From: Porticoccaceae bacterium
GTDB lineage: Bacteria; Pseudomonadota; Gammaproteobacteria; Pseudomonadales; Porticoccaceae
Length of the DNA: 46,875 nucleotides
Direction: 5' to 3'
Assembly (NCBI GenBank): GCA_023228865.1
Contig: JALOAH010000029.1
Coordinates: 1 to 46,875 of the forward strand
The position numbers and the translations under genes are program-made. Below the pieces are notes generated by a model. The model was given only the letters and a program-made list of their open reading frames with translations, had not been told where the DNA came from and ran no database searches. This document shows positions 1-8,068 of this stretch, one piece after another. Within the stretch, counting starts at the first letter, position 1; each line of letters begins with the position of its first letter.

Positions 1-2
1 AG

Positions 3-947
3 CTGGCATCGGCAGATGCGGCAGCTGCCTGGACGGCAATGGTGGCGGTTGGCTTTAATATTATGATGTCGCGCTTTCCACAAGAAACGGTAAGCACGAT
101 CTATAAAAATGGCCCGGATGTTCGCATGCGCGGAGCCATTGCCCCTATGGGTAAGGCCGTGAAAGTCGAGGGTGGCTATATGATTTCCGGCCGCTGGCCT
201 TTTGGTAGCGGACCCTACGATCCCGAGTGGATGTTGGGCGGCTGTATTTTGCAGGAAGACGGCAAGCCAGTGATGGGTGCACGTGGCCCCAAATCATTTA
301 TTGCCCTGTTTCCTGCCGAGCATGTGGAATTTCTGGATACCTGGGACACGGTTGGCCTGAACGGAACCGACAGCCGTGATTACACTATTACAGATGTGTT
401 TGTTCCCGACAATCATACCGCCGACTTATTCGACTTTTCGCTGCCAAATACCTTTGGTGAAGCGCTGTTTGATCTGCCTTTTCCGATGCTGGCGGGCCCC
501 ACCCACTCCTCCGTGTGCCTGGGGATATTGCGCGGCGCATTGCAGGAGTTAACCGTGTTGGCAAAAACCAAAAAATCTGCCAATAACCCCACGGTAACGC
601 TGGCTGAAAGTGACGTCTTTGGCTATCGCCTGACTGAGCTCTCTGTGCGCTATGCCGCTCTGGACGCTTTACATGCAGAGCAGATAAAGGGGCTGCGCCG
701 CTTTGTTAGCGGAACTGACGTGTTTAATCCCGCTGTACATTTGCCCCGTGGTGCCTGTTGGGCCGGGTATATTCACCAGGAAACCACCCAGCTGATGAAT
801 GAGATTGTCGAATTGGGTGGCAGTGTAGCGGTGTATAAAAAATCGCGTTTGCAGCAGCGCTGGCGCGATGCGCGTGTGGCCGCGGCCCACAGTGCCGGTT
901 CAAAAGGTCAATACAGCAACTACGGTACGGCGTTGGCCAACGCATAA
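3..947 (+). CDS. Acyl-CoA dehydrogenase-like flavin oxidoreductase/monooxygenase, 5'-truncated by window edge
   Basis: The frame is open from base 3, so the gene begins upstream of the window and 314 residues are visible. The sequence carries features of the Acyl-CoA_dh_2 group, flavin-dependent hydroxylases and oxidoreductases built on the acyl-CoA dehydrogenase fold (HsaA, HpaH and DszC are relatives). These include a beta-domain segment GRWPFGSG followed by EWMLGGC, a DTWDTVGLNGTDSRDY stretch, and a C-terminal helical bundle ending in NEIVELGGS and a Q-R-W-R-D motif. Family members use FADH2 or FMNH2 to hydroxylate aromatic rings, or dehydrogenate acyl-CoAs. The gene is followed by a crotonase and an acyl-CoA ligase on the same strand, which fits a CoA-linked catabolic operon. 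Substrate cannot be assigned. The fold is confident; monooxygenase versus dehydrogenase is undecided. Confidence 0.8.
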   Translation: MASADAAAAWTAMVAVGFNIMMSRFPQETVSTIYKNGPDVRMRGAIAPMGKAVKVEGGYMISGRWPFGSGPYDPEWMLGGCILQEDGKPVMGARGPKSFIALFPAEHVEFLDTWDTVGLNGTDSRDYTITDVFVPDNHTADLFDFSLPNTFGEALFDLPFPMLAGPTHSSVCLGILRGALQELTVLAKTKKSANNPTVTLAESDVFGYRLTELSVRYAALDALHAEQIKGLRRFVSGTDVFNPAVHLPRGACWAGYIHQETTQLMNEIVELGGSVAVYKKSRLQQRWRDARVAAAHSAGSKGQYSNYGTALANA

Positions 948-1009
948 TTATCTTCGCCAGGGACGGCGATCCCCCCACTTCCATTGATTTTACAAACAGC
1001 GATATTTCT

Positions 1010-1786
1010 ATGCCCTATAGCGATCTATTGTTTTCCATCAATGCTGGCGTCGCCACCATTACCATCAATCGACCTGATCGCCTCAATGCCTTTACCGGCG
1101 AGACCGTCGACGAGATCGCCGATGCACTGAAACAGTCGGACGAAAACCCTGAAGTCGGCGTGATTGTACTGACAGGAGCGGGGGAGCGAGCGTTTTGTGT
1201 GGGGGGGGATATCGACTGGGAAATAGACGGTGGCCTGGAAGGTCTGGACTGGGAGCTGGGAAAACATATTGTCAGCTGCCGCAAGCCGGTGATCGCCAGA
1301 GTTGATGGTTATGCCATTGGCGGCGGTAATCACCTGGCCTATTTTTGCGACTTCACCATCGCTACCACGACCTCTGTTTTTGGTCAAAATGGCCCGCGCG
1401 TTGGTTCACCCGCCGGTGGCTATGTGGTCTCTTATCTGGCTGGGGTAATCGGTCACAAACGTGCGCGAGAAATGTGGATGCTATGCAGAAAGTACAGTGC
1501 CGCGCAGGCGCTGGAATGGGGTTTGGTGAATGCCGTTGTCAGTCGTGATCAGCTCGACGCCGAAGTCGCGCAGTGGTGCAGCGAAGTGCTGGCATTGAGC
1601 CCCACTTGTCTGGCCACCATCAAACAATCGTTTCTGCAGATTATGCAGCCCGCCTTCGAGCATAACGTGAGTGATACGCTGCAATCGGTCGCGCCGGATT
1701 ATTTTCGCCGGGGTGAGCAGGACGAGGCATTGCAGGCATTTAAAGAAAAGCGTCAGCCTGACTTTTCACACTGGCGAAATGCCTGA
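1010..1786 (+). CDS. Enoyl-CoA hydratase/isomerase (crotonase), BadI/MenB-like
   Basis: 258 residues, full crotonase length. The N-terminal strand is ITINRPDRLNAF. The oxyanion-hole segments are AFCVGGD (about residues 62-68) and GYAIGGGNHLAYFCDFTIA (about 100-118). The next stretch FGQNGPRVGSPAGGY and the helix with REMWMLCRKYSAAQALEWGLVN resemble the MenB and BadI branch, which closes or opens rings attached to CoA thioesters, more than plain enoyl-CoA hydratases. The gene lies 62 bp after the upstream oxidoreductase and 91 bp before the CoA ligase, so it probably shares their transcript. Inference: hydrolytic ring opening or hydration of a CoA-bound ring intermediate. A plain enoyl-CoA hydratase role is possible. 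Confidence 0.85.
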   Translation: MPYSDLLFSINAGVATITINRPDRLNAFTGETVDEIADALKQSDENPEVGVIVLTGAGERAFCVGGDIDWEIDGGLEGLDWELGKHIVSCRKPVIARVDGYAIGGGNHLAYFCDFTIATTTSVFGQNGPRVGSPAGGYVVSYLAGVIGHKRAREMWMLCRKYSAAQALEWGLVNAVVSRDQLDAEVAQWCSEVLALSPTCLATIKQSFLQIMQPAFEHNVSDTLQSVAPDYFRRGEQDEALQAFKEKRQPDFSHWRNA

Positions 1787-1877
1787 TTCAAGCGGCTGTT
1801 TGTTATTGTCGTGTGATATTTAAAAAACCGTCTCAGTGACTATTTCCCAATAAAAATTTATCCAACGGACTCGCTCT

Positions 1878-3506
1878 ATGATAAATAATCTTCCGCTTAC
1901 TTCTCCAGAACGGGCTGCACAGTATAGAAAAAAAGGCTTCTGGAAAGATGTAACAGTGGCTGAGAAGTTTTTCTCCGTGGCGGCTGAATATGGAGATAAA
2001 ACTGCGCTGATCTGTGGCGATAGAAGCCTTAGTTACCGTGAGCTGGCCACAGCGGTTCGCACGTTGGCCGCAAACCTGAGCAACGCTGGAATGGGTGCCG
2101 GTGATGTAGTGGCTGGTCAGCTACCCAATGCGCTTGAGTGTCCGATGCTGCACTTTGCCTGCAACACCATTGGCGCCATTTATATGCCACTGCACGACAG
2201 CTGGAGAGAGCACGAGCTGGAGCAGTTGCTGGCACTGGCGAATGCAAAAATTATTGTTTGCCCCGGTGTCTACAAGCAGTTTGATTACACCGCAATGCTC
2301 ACCACCATCGCCAATAATCTGCCACAGTCATTACAGGTTTATTCCCTGGCAGAATGTGGCAGCGGCGTTAAACCCTTCACTGATCTTTTAGTCGCTCGGG
2401 ATAATGAGCGTGAACTGATTGCAGGTAAAATGCCCGATCCCGACTATCCCGCTGCTCTGATGCTCTCTGGCGGAACTACCTCGGTTTCAAAAATCAGCCG
2501 TTTTAGCAGTAACAATATTCTGGCAATGATCGAGCCTGCCGCCAAGGCCGCGCGGCTAACGGAAAACGATATCGCCGCCGCAATTGCGCCCGCAGGCACG
2601 GGTGCTACTGGTTACCTCTATCCTATTTTTATGCCGTTGATGAAAGGCGCCACCGCGGTAATTTTGCCCCTGTGGCGCGACCCCAAAGACGCCTTGCTGT
2701 TATTGGAAAAGTATCATTGTAGCTACGCCGTGGCGATTCCCACCCAGATGAGCAAAATGGTACCGGTGCTGGAGGCGGAGACATTTCAGATAAACTCACT
2801 GCGTTGCTTTGCCAATGCGGGTGCCCCGCTGCCATTGGAGACGGCGGTAAAGATTGAACGTTACCTGGAGTGCAGAATACAAAGTATTTATGGCTCTACC
2901 GATGGCGGTGTGCCTACCATGACAGACCTGGACGATGCCGATGACAAGCGTCTGCAAACGGTGGGAAGAGTCGTGGATTTTGCCGAGCTGAAGATCTGTG
3001 ATGAACACGGCAACAGGCTACCGCCTGGAGAGAAGGGCGAAATTGTCTGGCGCTGTGCCGACAAGAGCTGGGGCTATATGGGCGATGATGCGCAAACGAA
3101 AGCCACATTTACCGAAGCGGGGTTTTACAAAAGTGGTGATATTGGCTTTCTGGATGAGCAAGGCTATTTGCATATTACCGGCAGAATCAAAGATATGATC
3201 CTGCGAGGCGGCAGAAATATTTCGCCTCAAGCGATCGAAGAGCCCCTAATGAAACACAGTGCGGTGCTGGAAGTGGCTGTGGCGGCTATTCCCGACCCTA
3301 TTCTGGGGGAGAAAGCCGGGGCTTTTGTGGTCTTGCGTGAGGCGGCCTCACTGGACTTCGAGACAATGAAACAGTTCTTGTTAGAGAGTGGCCTGGCAGT
3401 ATGGCAGCTGCCGGAAAAACTCATTATTCTTGATGATTTGCCCAGGGGTGCAGGGGGAAAGGTACGTAAATCCGACTTGACTGATATGGCTAAGACATTG
3501 ATTTAA
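1878..3506 (+). CDS. AMP-dependent acyl/aryl-CoA ligase
   Basis: 542 residues, normal for the ANL superfamily (adenylate-forming enzymes). The phosphate-binding loop is LSGGTTSVSK (about residue 195). The later motifs are YGSTDGG, GYMGDDAQTKATF, SGDIGFLDEQGYLHITGR with the hinge region IKDMILRGGRNISP, and a C-terminal catalytic lysine in GAGGKVRKSDL. The SGGTT loop and the hinge are closest to 2,3-dihydroxybenzoate-AMP-ligase-like members, suggesting an aromatic or cyclic carboxylic acid substrate. It would activate the acid with ATP and load it on CoA for the crotonase and oxidoreductase upstream. It is the last gene of the first catabolic block; a plasmid initiator gene follows. Confidence 0.88.
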   Translation: MINNLPLTSPERAAQYRKKGFWKDVTVAEKFFSVAAEYGDKTALICGDRSLSYRELATAVRTLAANLSNAGMGAGDVVAGQLPNALECPMLHFACNTIGAIYMPLHDSWREHELEQLLALANAKIIVCPGVYKQFDYTAMLTTIANNLPQSLQVYSLAECGSGVKPFTDLLVARDNERELIAGKMPDPDYPAALMLSGGTTSVSKISRFSSNNILAMIEPAAKAARLTENDIAAAIAPAGTGATGYLYPIFMPLMKGATAVILPLWRDPKDALLLLEKYHCSYAVAIPTQMSKMVPVLEAETFQINSLRCFANAGAPLPLETAVKIERYLECRIQSIYGSTDGGVPTMTDLDDADDKRLQTVGRVVDFAELKICDEHGNRLPPGEKGEIVWRCADKSWGYMGDDAQTKATFTEAGFYKSGDIGFLDEQGYLHITGRIKDMILRGGRNISPQAIEEPLMKHSAVLEVAVAAIPDPILGEKAGAFVVLREAASLDFETMKQFLLESGLAVWQLPEKLIILDDLPRGAGGKVRKSDLTDMAKTLI

Positions 3507-3603
3507 TTATTGTTTAGTAGTGACTTGTACGATTGTTTGATGTTCCTGATATATTTTAAGGTAGATGACAGGTTATAATTACCCCCTTAAAAAATGATAA
3601 TAT

Positions 3604-3704
3604 CACCAGTGCAATACGTATGACCGTGACGTATTGCTTTGTAGCTGTCAGCAATGGCTCTTTATGACTGGATATCCAGCGATTAATAGCCCCCAGCACT
3701 GGTG
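3604..3704. promoter_or_regulatory. Nested inverted repeats upstream of repA
   Basis: Three inverted repeats crowd the 226-bp leader of the replication initiator gene. The 9-bp arms GCAATACGT (3611-3619) and ACGTATTGC (3629-3637) are perfect. CTGGATATCCAG (3668-3679) is a perfect 12-bp palindrome. CACCAGTG (3604-3611) and CACTGGTG (3697-3704) form a longer-range pair enclosing the other two. Nothing similar precedes the catabolic genes. Plausible roles are initiator or repressor operators, or a folded leader controlling initiator synthesis. No iteron array was seen here. Confidence 0.5.
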
Positions 3705-3732
3705 AAAATAATGATAATAAGGGTGCTGTACA

Positions 3733-4626
3733 ATGATATATGCCCACCGCATGATCGACCAACTCGGGATTACTGAGGCGAGAAGAGTCGCTGCCACAAA
3801 GGCTGAGCGCGTAGCCATAGATGCAGCTTGGTCGACACTCAACGAAACAGATGATCGGGTTCTTCTGGTATCCCGGGCCTGCACTACGCTGCCACATAAA
3901 ATCGCCGATGATGTCGAATTCTGGCAGCAAACAGAGGGTGAATTTATCTATCGCTGGCGCTCCAATTCGGACACCCTGGGGCTGCCGTACGGGGCGAAAT
4001 CCCGCATGATATTAATCCATGTTCTGCACTATGCATTGTCTCATCAAAGCGCCAATGTGGTCTGTGGCGATACGCTTTACAGCTGGAATTCACGTCTCCA
4101 GAACAGCTCTGTGGGCGGCATGACCTATCGGATTACGTTTGAGCATGGCTGGCGTGTACTGGAGGCGGGCCTGGCGCTGCTCAATACCCAGGGGGAACAG
4201 CTCGAAGCTTGGGATAAAATCTTCACGCCGGGGGATTTGGCCTCCACTAATCTGCCTACCGAAATCACTTTGAACGATGCATTCTTTAAACACATCCAGA
4301 GCAGCATGGTACCCATAAGCTACCCGGCACTGACGTTGCTGCGCAATAACAGTTCGGCTATTGATGTCTATATTCGTCTGAGTGACGGCTTGCGAAAGCT
4401 GGATTCCCCTATCCTGGCAGAGTGGCCTGAAATAAAACGCCGCTTTGGCGCCGGTTATAAAAATATACGACAGATGAAACCGGCATTTAATGACACGCTG
4501 AGTTTGGTGTGTGCGGTTTATCCGGAGGCGAAGATCGAAGTGGATGATGACGGTGTCGCGCTTTATCCAAGTCCATCGCCGGTTAAACCGTTTGAGTCAA
4601 TTTCGGAGCTTAATCTTTTTTCCTGA
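3733..4626 (+). CDS. repA: Plasmid replication initiator protein, RepA_C family
   Basis: 297 residues. Conserved features of plasmid-encoded RepA proteins (Pfam RepA_C) are visible. LPYGAKSRMILIHVL (about residues 89-103) is the family's first block. SMVPISYPALTLLRNNSSA followed by IDVYIRLSDGL, then a W-x2-IKRRFGAGY element and an AVYPEAKIEVDDDG block near the C-terminus complete it. Members initiate replication of plasmids by binding the origin. The gene stands alone with its own leader, between an acyl-CoA ligase and an extradiol dioxygenase, and is followed by a hairpin terminator. Its presence suggests the window is a plasmid or an integrated one. No parA/parB partner lies in the window. 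The leader has palindromes but no obvious iterons, so the origin is not located. Confidence 0.82.
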   Translation: MIYAHRMIDQLGITEARRVAATKAERVAIDAAWSTLNETDDRVLLVSRACTTLPHKIADDVEFWQQTEGEFIYRWRSNSDTLGLPYGAKSRMILIHVLHYALSHQSANVVCGDTLYSWNSRLQNSSVGGMTYRITFEHGWRVLEAGLALLNTQGEQLEAWDKIFTPGDLASTNLPTEITLNDAFFKHIQSSMVPISYPALTLLRNNSSAIDVYIRLSDGLRKLDSPILAEWPEIKRRFGAGYKNIRQMKPAFNDTLSLVCAVYPEAKIEVDDDGVALYPSPSPVKPFESISELNLFS

Positions 4627-4935
4627 CGATTCGAAAAGTCGGTTTTAATCTGGCCCTTCTTTTTTTGAATATAACCTGACTTTTTTATGGCTGATATTGA
4701 ATCAGCCATTTTTGTACGCAGGCATAATTATAGTATTTTTCCGCTTTTTACTGATCTGTAAAAGTAATCTTATTTTCCCTGAAAGTTTTTATTGTTTTGT
4801 TCCCGGTCACGGCATTGGAGTCTAGTGACGTTCCTTGATATCGCCCGTAATTCCTATATCCTTTAAGCATGTGGTAAGCGCCACAGGTACGAGCCAATGT
4901 CTAAAACAATAAATAAGCTTGTTAGGTGAAAGTTC
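4627..4935. other. AT-rich intergenic region after repA
   Basis: 309 bp with no gene. It is clearly more AT-rich than its surroundings, with several T-runs, and holds the repA terminator hairpin at 4687-4713. An AT-rich stretch beside an initiator gene can be an origin unwinding region. I saw neither an iteron series nor a good DnaA box, so this stays speculative. The last bases carry the ribosome binding site (AGGTGAAAG) of the dioxygenase gene. Confidence 0.35.
4687..4713 (+). terminator. Rho-independent terminator after repA
   Basis: Perfect 8-bp stem ATGGCTGA (4687-4694) and TCAGCCAT (4702-4709) with a 7-base loop, followed by a run of T. The T-run on the other side (4681-4686) could let it work in both directions. 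It lies 60 bp after the repA stop codon. Confidence 0.7.
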
Positions 4936-5838
4936 ATGCTTAGATATGCGCAGTTAGGTATTGTCGAGCTTAATGTCACTGATTTGACGCGATCAAAAAA
5001 ATTCTACAGTGAGATGCTCGGTTTAGAGCTGGACAGTGTTATCTCTGATACAGAGATTCGCTTCCGGTGCACAGATGATCCCTATTCTATTGTTTTGCAT
5101 AAAAATAAGAATCCGGGTCTTAAACGCGTGGGGTGGGAGCTCGAAGGCGCGCCGCAGTTTGAACAATTGCAGGCGCAGCTAGTGCGTGATGGTGTCCCCT
5201 TTGAAACGCTTAGTGAAGAAGAATGTCAGTCGCGGTTATTCCAGCGCGCGGTAAGAATGGTCGAGCCGCACAGTGGTGCAACGTTTGAATTTTATCGCTG
5301 GCAAGAGAGTCTTTATACGCAACCCTGGCAGCCTACGGTAGCCAAAATCCAGCGCCTGGGTCATGTGGCACTGTGGTCACCCGAAAAAGATCAGTGCACA
5401 GACTTTCTGGATAAAACCCTCAACTTTAAATACAGCGACTCTATTGGTGGCGCCGTGACCTTTATGCGGCCATTTCCCAATCCTTATCATCACGGTATCG
5501 GTATCGCGACCGGCCAGCGAACGGGACTGCACCACGTTAATTTTATGGTGAGCGATGTGGATGATGTGGGGCGCGCTTTTCACCGCTTTAACAAGCACGG
5601 CGTTGAAATCATGAAGGGTATTGGTCGGCATCCGGCATCGGGCAGTATTTTTCTTTATTTTCTTGACCCGGACGGGCTCACGCTGGAGTACAGCTTTGGG
5701 ATGGAAGAATTTCCCGAGGTGCAGCCCAGAGACCCGCGCACGCTGCCACTTAAACCGGAGTCAACTGATATCTGGCTGGGGCCAGTCGATCCACGTTACG
5801 CCACCATGGGCGACGTGGAGAGTTGCGAGATTAGCTGA
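4936..5838 (+). CDS. Extradiol ring-cleavage dioxygenase, two VOC domains
   Basis: 300 residues in two vicinal-oxygen-chelate domains: N-terminal (about 1-125, starting GIVELNVTDLTRSKKFYSEML) and C-terminal (about 138-265). Type I extradiol metal ligands are visible in the second domain: the first His in RLGHVALWS, the second in GLHHVNFMV, and the Glu in LTLEYSFG. This arrangement is that of catechol 2,3-dioxygenase and BphC-like enzymes, which open a catecholic ring next to the hydroxyls using Fe(II) and O2. The start has a ribosome binding site about 8 bp upstream. In context it should cleave the diol formed after the Rieske dioxygenase encoded at 9.5-11.7 kb. Exact substrate unknown. Confidence 0.85.
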   Translation: MLRYAQLGIVELNVTDLTRSKKFYSEMLGLELDSVISDTEIRFRCTDDPYSIVLHKNKNPGLKRVGWELEGAPQFEQLQAQLVRDGVPFETLSEEECQSRLFQRAVRMVEPHSGATFEFYRWQESLYTQPWQPTVAKIQRLGHVALWSPEKDQCTDFLDKTLNFKYSDSIGGAVTFMRPFPNPYHHGIGIATGQRTGLHHVNFMVSDVDDVGRAFHRFNKHGVEIMKGIGRHPASGSIFLYFLDPDGLTLEYSFGMEEFPEVQPRDPRTLPLKPESTDIWLGPVDPRYATMGDVESCEIS

Positions 5839-5937
5839 TTTTTGAGGCGGATAGCCGCGCTTATTTATAGCGCTGATCTGTTTCTAATCATTTCCACGAT
5901 GTATTAACACGCCAATATAATAAAGGGATAAATAATA

Positions 5938-6508
5938 ATGATACCACCCAAAACATTGAACCGACTGACGGCGGGAATATTGCTTGCGGCTTCTGCAGGT
6001 GCCAATGCCTCAGCGGTATTAGAAGAAATTACCGTGACCTCCCGCAAGGCGGAAGAAATTTATTGAAAATCAGGGTAGCCTGAGCGGTCCCATTTATGTG
6101 GACAGAAGCGGTGAAGACCTGCCGCGCCTGCCCGAGTTGACCTACAGCATTGGCCTGACCAAGACCATGGACCTGGATATCGGTGAGCTGATTGCCCACG
6201 CCGACTATACCTATATTGGTGAGCAGGTGATCAATATACAGACGGCGGCGCCCGGCTCGACTGCAGAGCAGTTAGCCGCGGTGGAAAAAGCCAACGATCT
6301 GAGCCGGTTTGATGGTTATGGTCTGTTGAATGCTCGGCTCTCACTGTGGACAGCCGACGATAGCGTTGAGCTGTCCCTCTGGGGCAGAAACCTGACGGAA
6401 GAGGAGTACTACACCGCCAGCTTCAACCTCTGGACATCAATGGGCTTTGCCACCAACTTCCAGGGGGCACCGCGTACCTTTGGTGGCAGCATTAAGTATC
6501 TTTTCTAG
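5938..6508 (+). pseudogene. TonB-dependent receptor, internally deleted remnant
   Basis: Only the two ends of an outer-membrane receptor survive. Bases 5938-6066 encode a start, a signal peptide (ILLAASAGANASA) and a TonB-box-like EEITVTSRKAEE, then hit a stop codon. From about 6062, one frame over, the sequence encodes a receptor C-terminus: a beta-barrel segment with WGRNLTEEEYY and NFQGAPRTFGGSIKYLF, ending in aromatic Phe as outer-membrane barrels do. Intact receptors are about 700-800 residues, so roughly 550 or more are missing. The gene probably once imported the aromatic substrate or a siderophore complex. It cannot make a working transporter now. Confidence 0.85.
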
Positions 6509-6518
6509 TATGCGGCTT

Positions 6519-6549
6519 ACCCTCCCGAGTGCTTCGGGAGGGTCTTTTT
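6519..6549 (+). terminator. Strong Rho-independent terminator
   Basis: A perfect 10-bp stem ACCCTCCCGA (6519-6528) and TCGGGAGGGT (6534-6543) with a 5-base loop, then CTTTTTA. It starts 10 bp after the receptor stop codon and is intact although the gene is not. Confidence 0.9.
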
Positions 6550-6587
6550 ATTTTCTATCACTAACATAGCGTTAGCAGGATCTGATC

Positions 6588-6902
6588 ATGAGTAAGCAAA
6601 AATCCTTAAACGAATACCTTGCAGCCGTCGACCCTGACGTCGCTGCCAGTTTTAGAGCACTGCGGGGCAGTGCGCAAAAATCAGGTGATCTCAGCAGTGA
6701 AACTCTGGAGCTGATTACGCTGGCCTCCTTTGCCACCGCGCGTATGGAACTTGCCTTTAAAGGCCATGCCAAGCGCGCCTGTGAAAACGGCCTGCCCAAA
6801 GCCAGTGTGCAACACGCCGTAGTCACGTTGTTGGGGGCATCGCTGCCGATGGCGACGGTGGTGGAAACATTGCAATGGCTGGATGATGTCACACCCGCAT
6901 AA
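6588..6902 (+). CDS. Carboxymuconolactone decarboxylase-fold protein (small, AhpD-like)
   Basis: 104 residues, the size of a single CMD domain. The central helix ETLELITLASFATARME leads to FKGHAKRACENG, and then a VQHAVVTLLGASLP helix. The CxxC redox pair of AhpD-type members, which should stand seven and four residues before the histidine of KGH, is absent (Met and Ala there). So peroxidase activity is unlikely. Decarboxylase or hydrolase-like chemistry on ring-cleavage products is possible, as for other CMD proteins in aromatic operons. It is followed 45 bp later by a second, longer CMD protein. Confidence 0.75.
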   Translation: MSKQKSLNEYLAAVDPDVAASFRALRGSAQKSGDLSSETLELITLASFATARMELAFKGHAKRACENGLPKASVQHAVVTLLGASLPMATVVETLQWLDDVTPA

Positions 6903-6947
6903 TGCGCGGGTGCTGTTGTGAATGCGGACTGAACGGAGTATGACGTA

Positions 6948-7472
6948 ATGCCGAGACTGGATCTTTTACCAGAAGATTGGCAAACCCCGGAAGATGTCGT
7001 TGCCGCCATGAAGGCACGTCGTGGGGGCAAGCTTAATGAGGCGGATCGTATGGTGCTGCATGCACCGGATTTTGCCCGTGGTTTTAACTTATTGATGGGT
7101 ACCGTCAGAAATCATCTGACGGTCGAGCCTTTTCTCAAAGAACTGGCTATTTGTGGTGTTGGTTACCTGAACGGCTCAGAATTTGAGGTGGAGAATCACC
7201 TGCCTATTCTGATTGCCGAGGGCGCCACGCCAGCACAGGTAGAGGCACTGCAAGACTTTGTGGCCGCTGCGGGCCGACGCGATATTTTCGATGAAACCTG
7301 CTGCGCGGTTATGCAATTGACCATTGAGATGACCAACACCGTGCGGGTCAGTGACGAGACATTTAATCGTGCCCGAAATGCGATGAACTCGCCGCGAAAA
7401 TTGGTGGAGCTGATGGGTATTATCAGCTCGTACAATATGGCGTCCAGATTTTTGATCGCGCTTGATATTTAA
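6948..7472 (+). CDS. Carboxymuconolactone decarboxylase family protein (longer form)
   Basis: 174 residues. The family signature lies around FLKELAICGVGYLNGSEF then EVENHLPILIAEG (about residues 60-90), with the conserved histidine in ENH. The C-terminal helices (CCAVMQLTIEMTNTVRVSD and KLVELMGIISSYNM) match proteins annotated as CMD-family or peroxidase-related. The CxxC pair is missing here as well (Ser and Glu in those positions). The role is uncertain: perhaps lactone decarboxylation or another late ring-cleavage step. It probably shares a transcript with the preceding small CMD gene. Confidence 0.75.
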   Translation: MPRLDLLPEDWQTPEDVVAAMKARRGGKLNEADRMVLHAPDFARGFNLLMGTVRNHLTVEPFLKELAICGVGYLNGSEFEVENHLPILIAEGATPAQVEALQDFVAAAGRRDIFDETCCAVMQLTIEMTNTVRVSDETFNRARNAMNSPRKLVELMGIISSYNMASRFLIALDI

Positions 7473-7522
7473 ATAGACTGCCTACCGGATGCACACTCGC
7501 CTGCCAGGTACTGTGCTGACTT

Positions 7523-7596
7523 GTGTCTGAGCCTTGGGCGGCTCCAGGAGGCTTCAGACACGAGATCACTCTTTTGCTTTGGCAGATTTTTGCCAA
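7523..7596. terminator. Hairpins between convergent genes
   Basis: Two stems lie between the rightward CMD gene and the leftward NTF2-like gene. GTGTCTGAGCC (7523-7533) pairs with GGCTTCAGACAC (7550-7561) with one bulged base. TTGGCA (7579-7584) pairs with TGCCAA (7591-7596). Neither has a clean T-tract, but position and symmetry suggest bidirectional termination. Confidence 0.45.
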
Positions 7597-7624
7597 CAAA
7601 ATCGGTAGTCTGCTAGCCGAAAAG

Positions 7625-8002
7625 CTACGCAGCTGGCGGCGCGAAAAAAGCCCTGACACGATCCATATCCATAAACTCGGTACACTCAATAATCTGATTG
7701 GCGGCAAAGCGGTAGGTCAGCGAGAGCGTGTTGTCGAGGGTTTTACCATTTTTATAGACGAATGAGCTGGCCACCAACGCGTGTACTTCGTCGCCTTCAG
7801 CAATCAGCGAGAGCAGCTTGGCACTTCTGGTATCCGTAGTGGCAAAAGTCTGCTCCAGGTTGGCGCAGACTTCATCCCGAGAGCGGGCACCCAGCCCGAC
7901 GATTTCCCATTTTACCCCAGTGGCAATGAGTGACTGGATGGTTTCAATGGCGCCGCGTTCCAGGGCATCGAAGAACAGGGCAATGTACTGTTTATTGCTC
8001 AT
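7625..8002 (-). CDS. NTF2/SnoaL-like family protein
   Basis: 125 residues, the usual size of a cone-shaped NTF2-like domain. It begins with helix KQYIALFFDALERGAIETIQSLI, followed by VKWEIVGLGARSRDEVCANL and strands with EGDEVHALVASSFVYKNGK and YRFAANQIIECTEFMD. SnoaL-like members act as isomerases, cyclases, hydratases or dehalogenase-like enzymes on small substrates. It is read leftward like the ferredoxin and dioxygenase genes; without the inserted IS3 element it would be the last gene of that operon. The specific reaction is unknown. Confidence 0.72.
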   Translation of the reverse strand: MSNKQYIALFFDALERGAIETIQSLIATGVKWEIVGLGARSRDEVCANLEQTFATTDTRSAKLLSLIAEGDEVHALVASSFVYKNGKTLDNTLSLTYRFAANQIIECTEFMDMDRVRAFFAPPAA

Positions 8003-8068
8003 GAAATTTCTCTTGTTAATGAATGGATGGAGCGGTAATTTTCAACCCAGTTGTCCATTTTAATGCGT

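Noticed and set aside
724..984. Leftward open frames opposite the first oxidoreductase gene
   Set aside because: They lie antisense inside a clear coding region and show no family resemblance.
4627..4935. Possible iteron-type origin after repA
   Set aside because: No repeated 15-22 bp units in register could be found, only AT-richness and a terminator.
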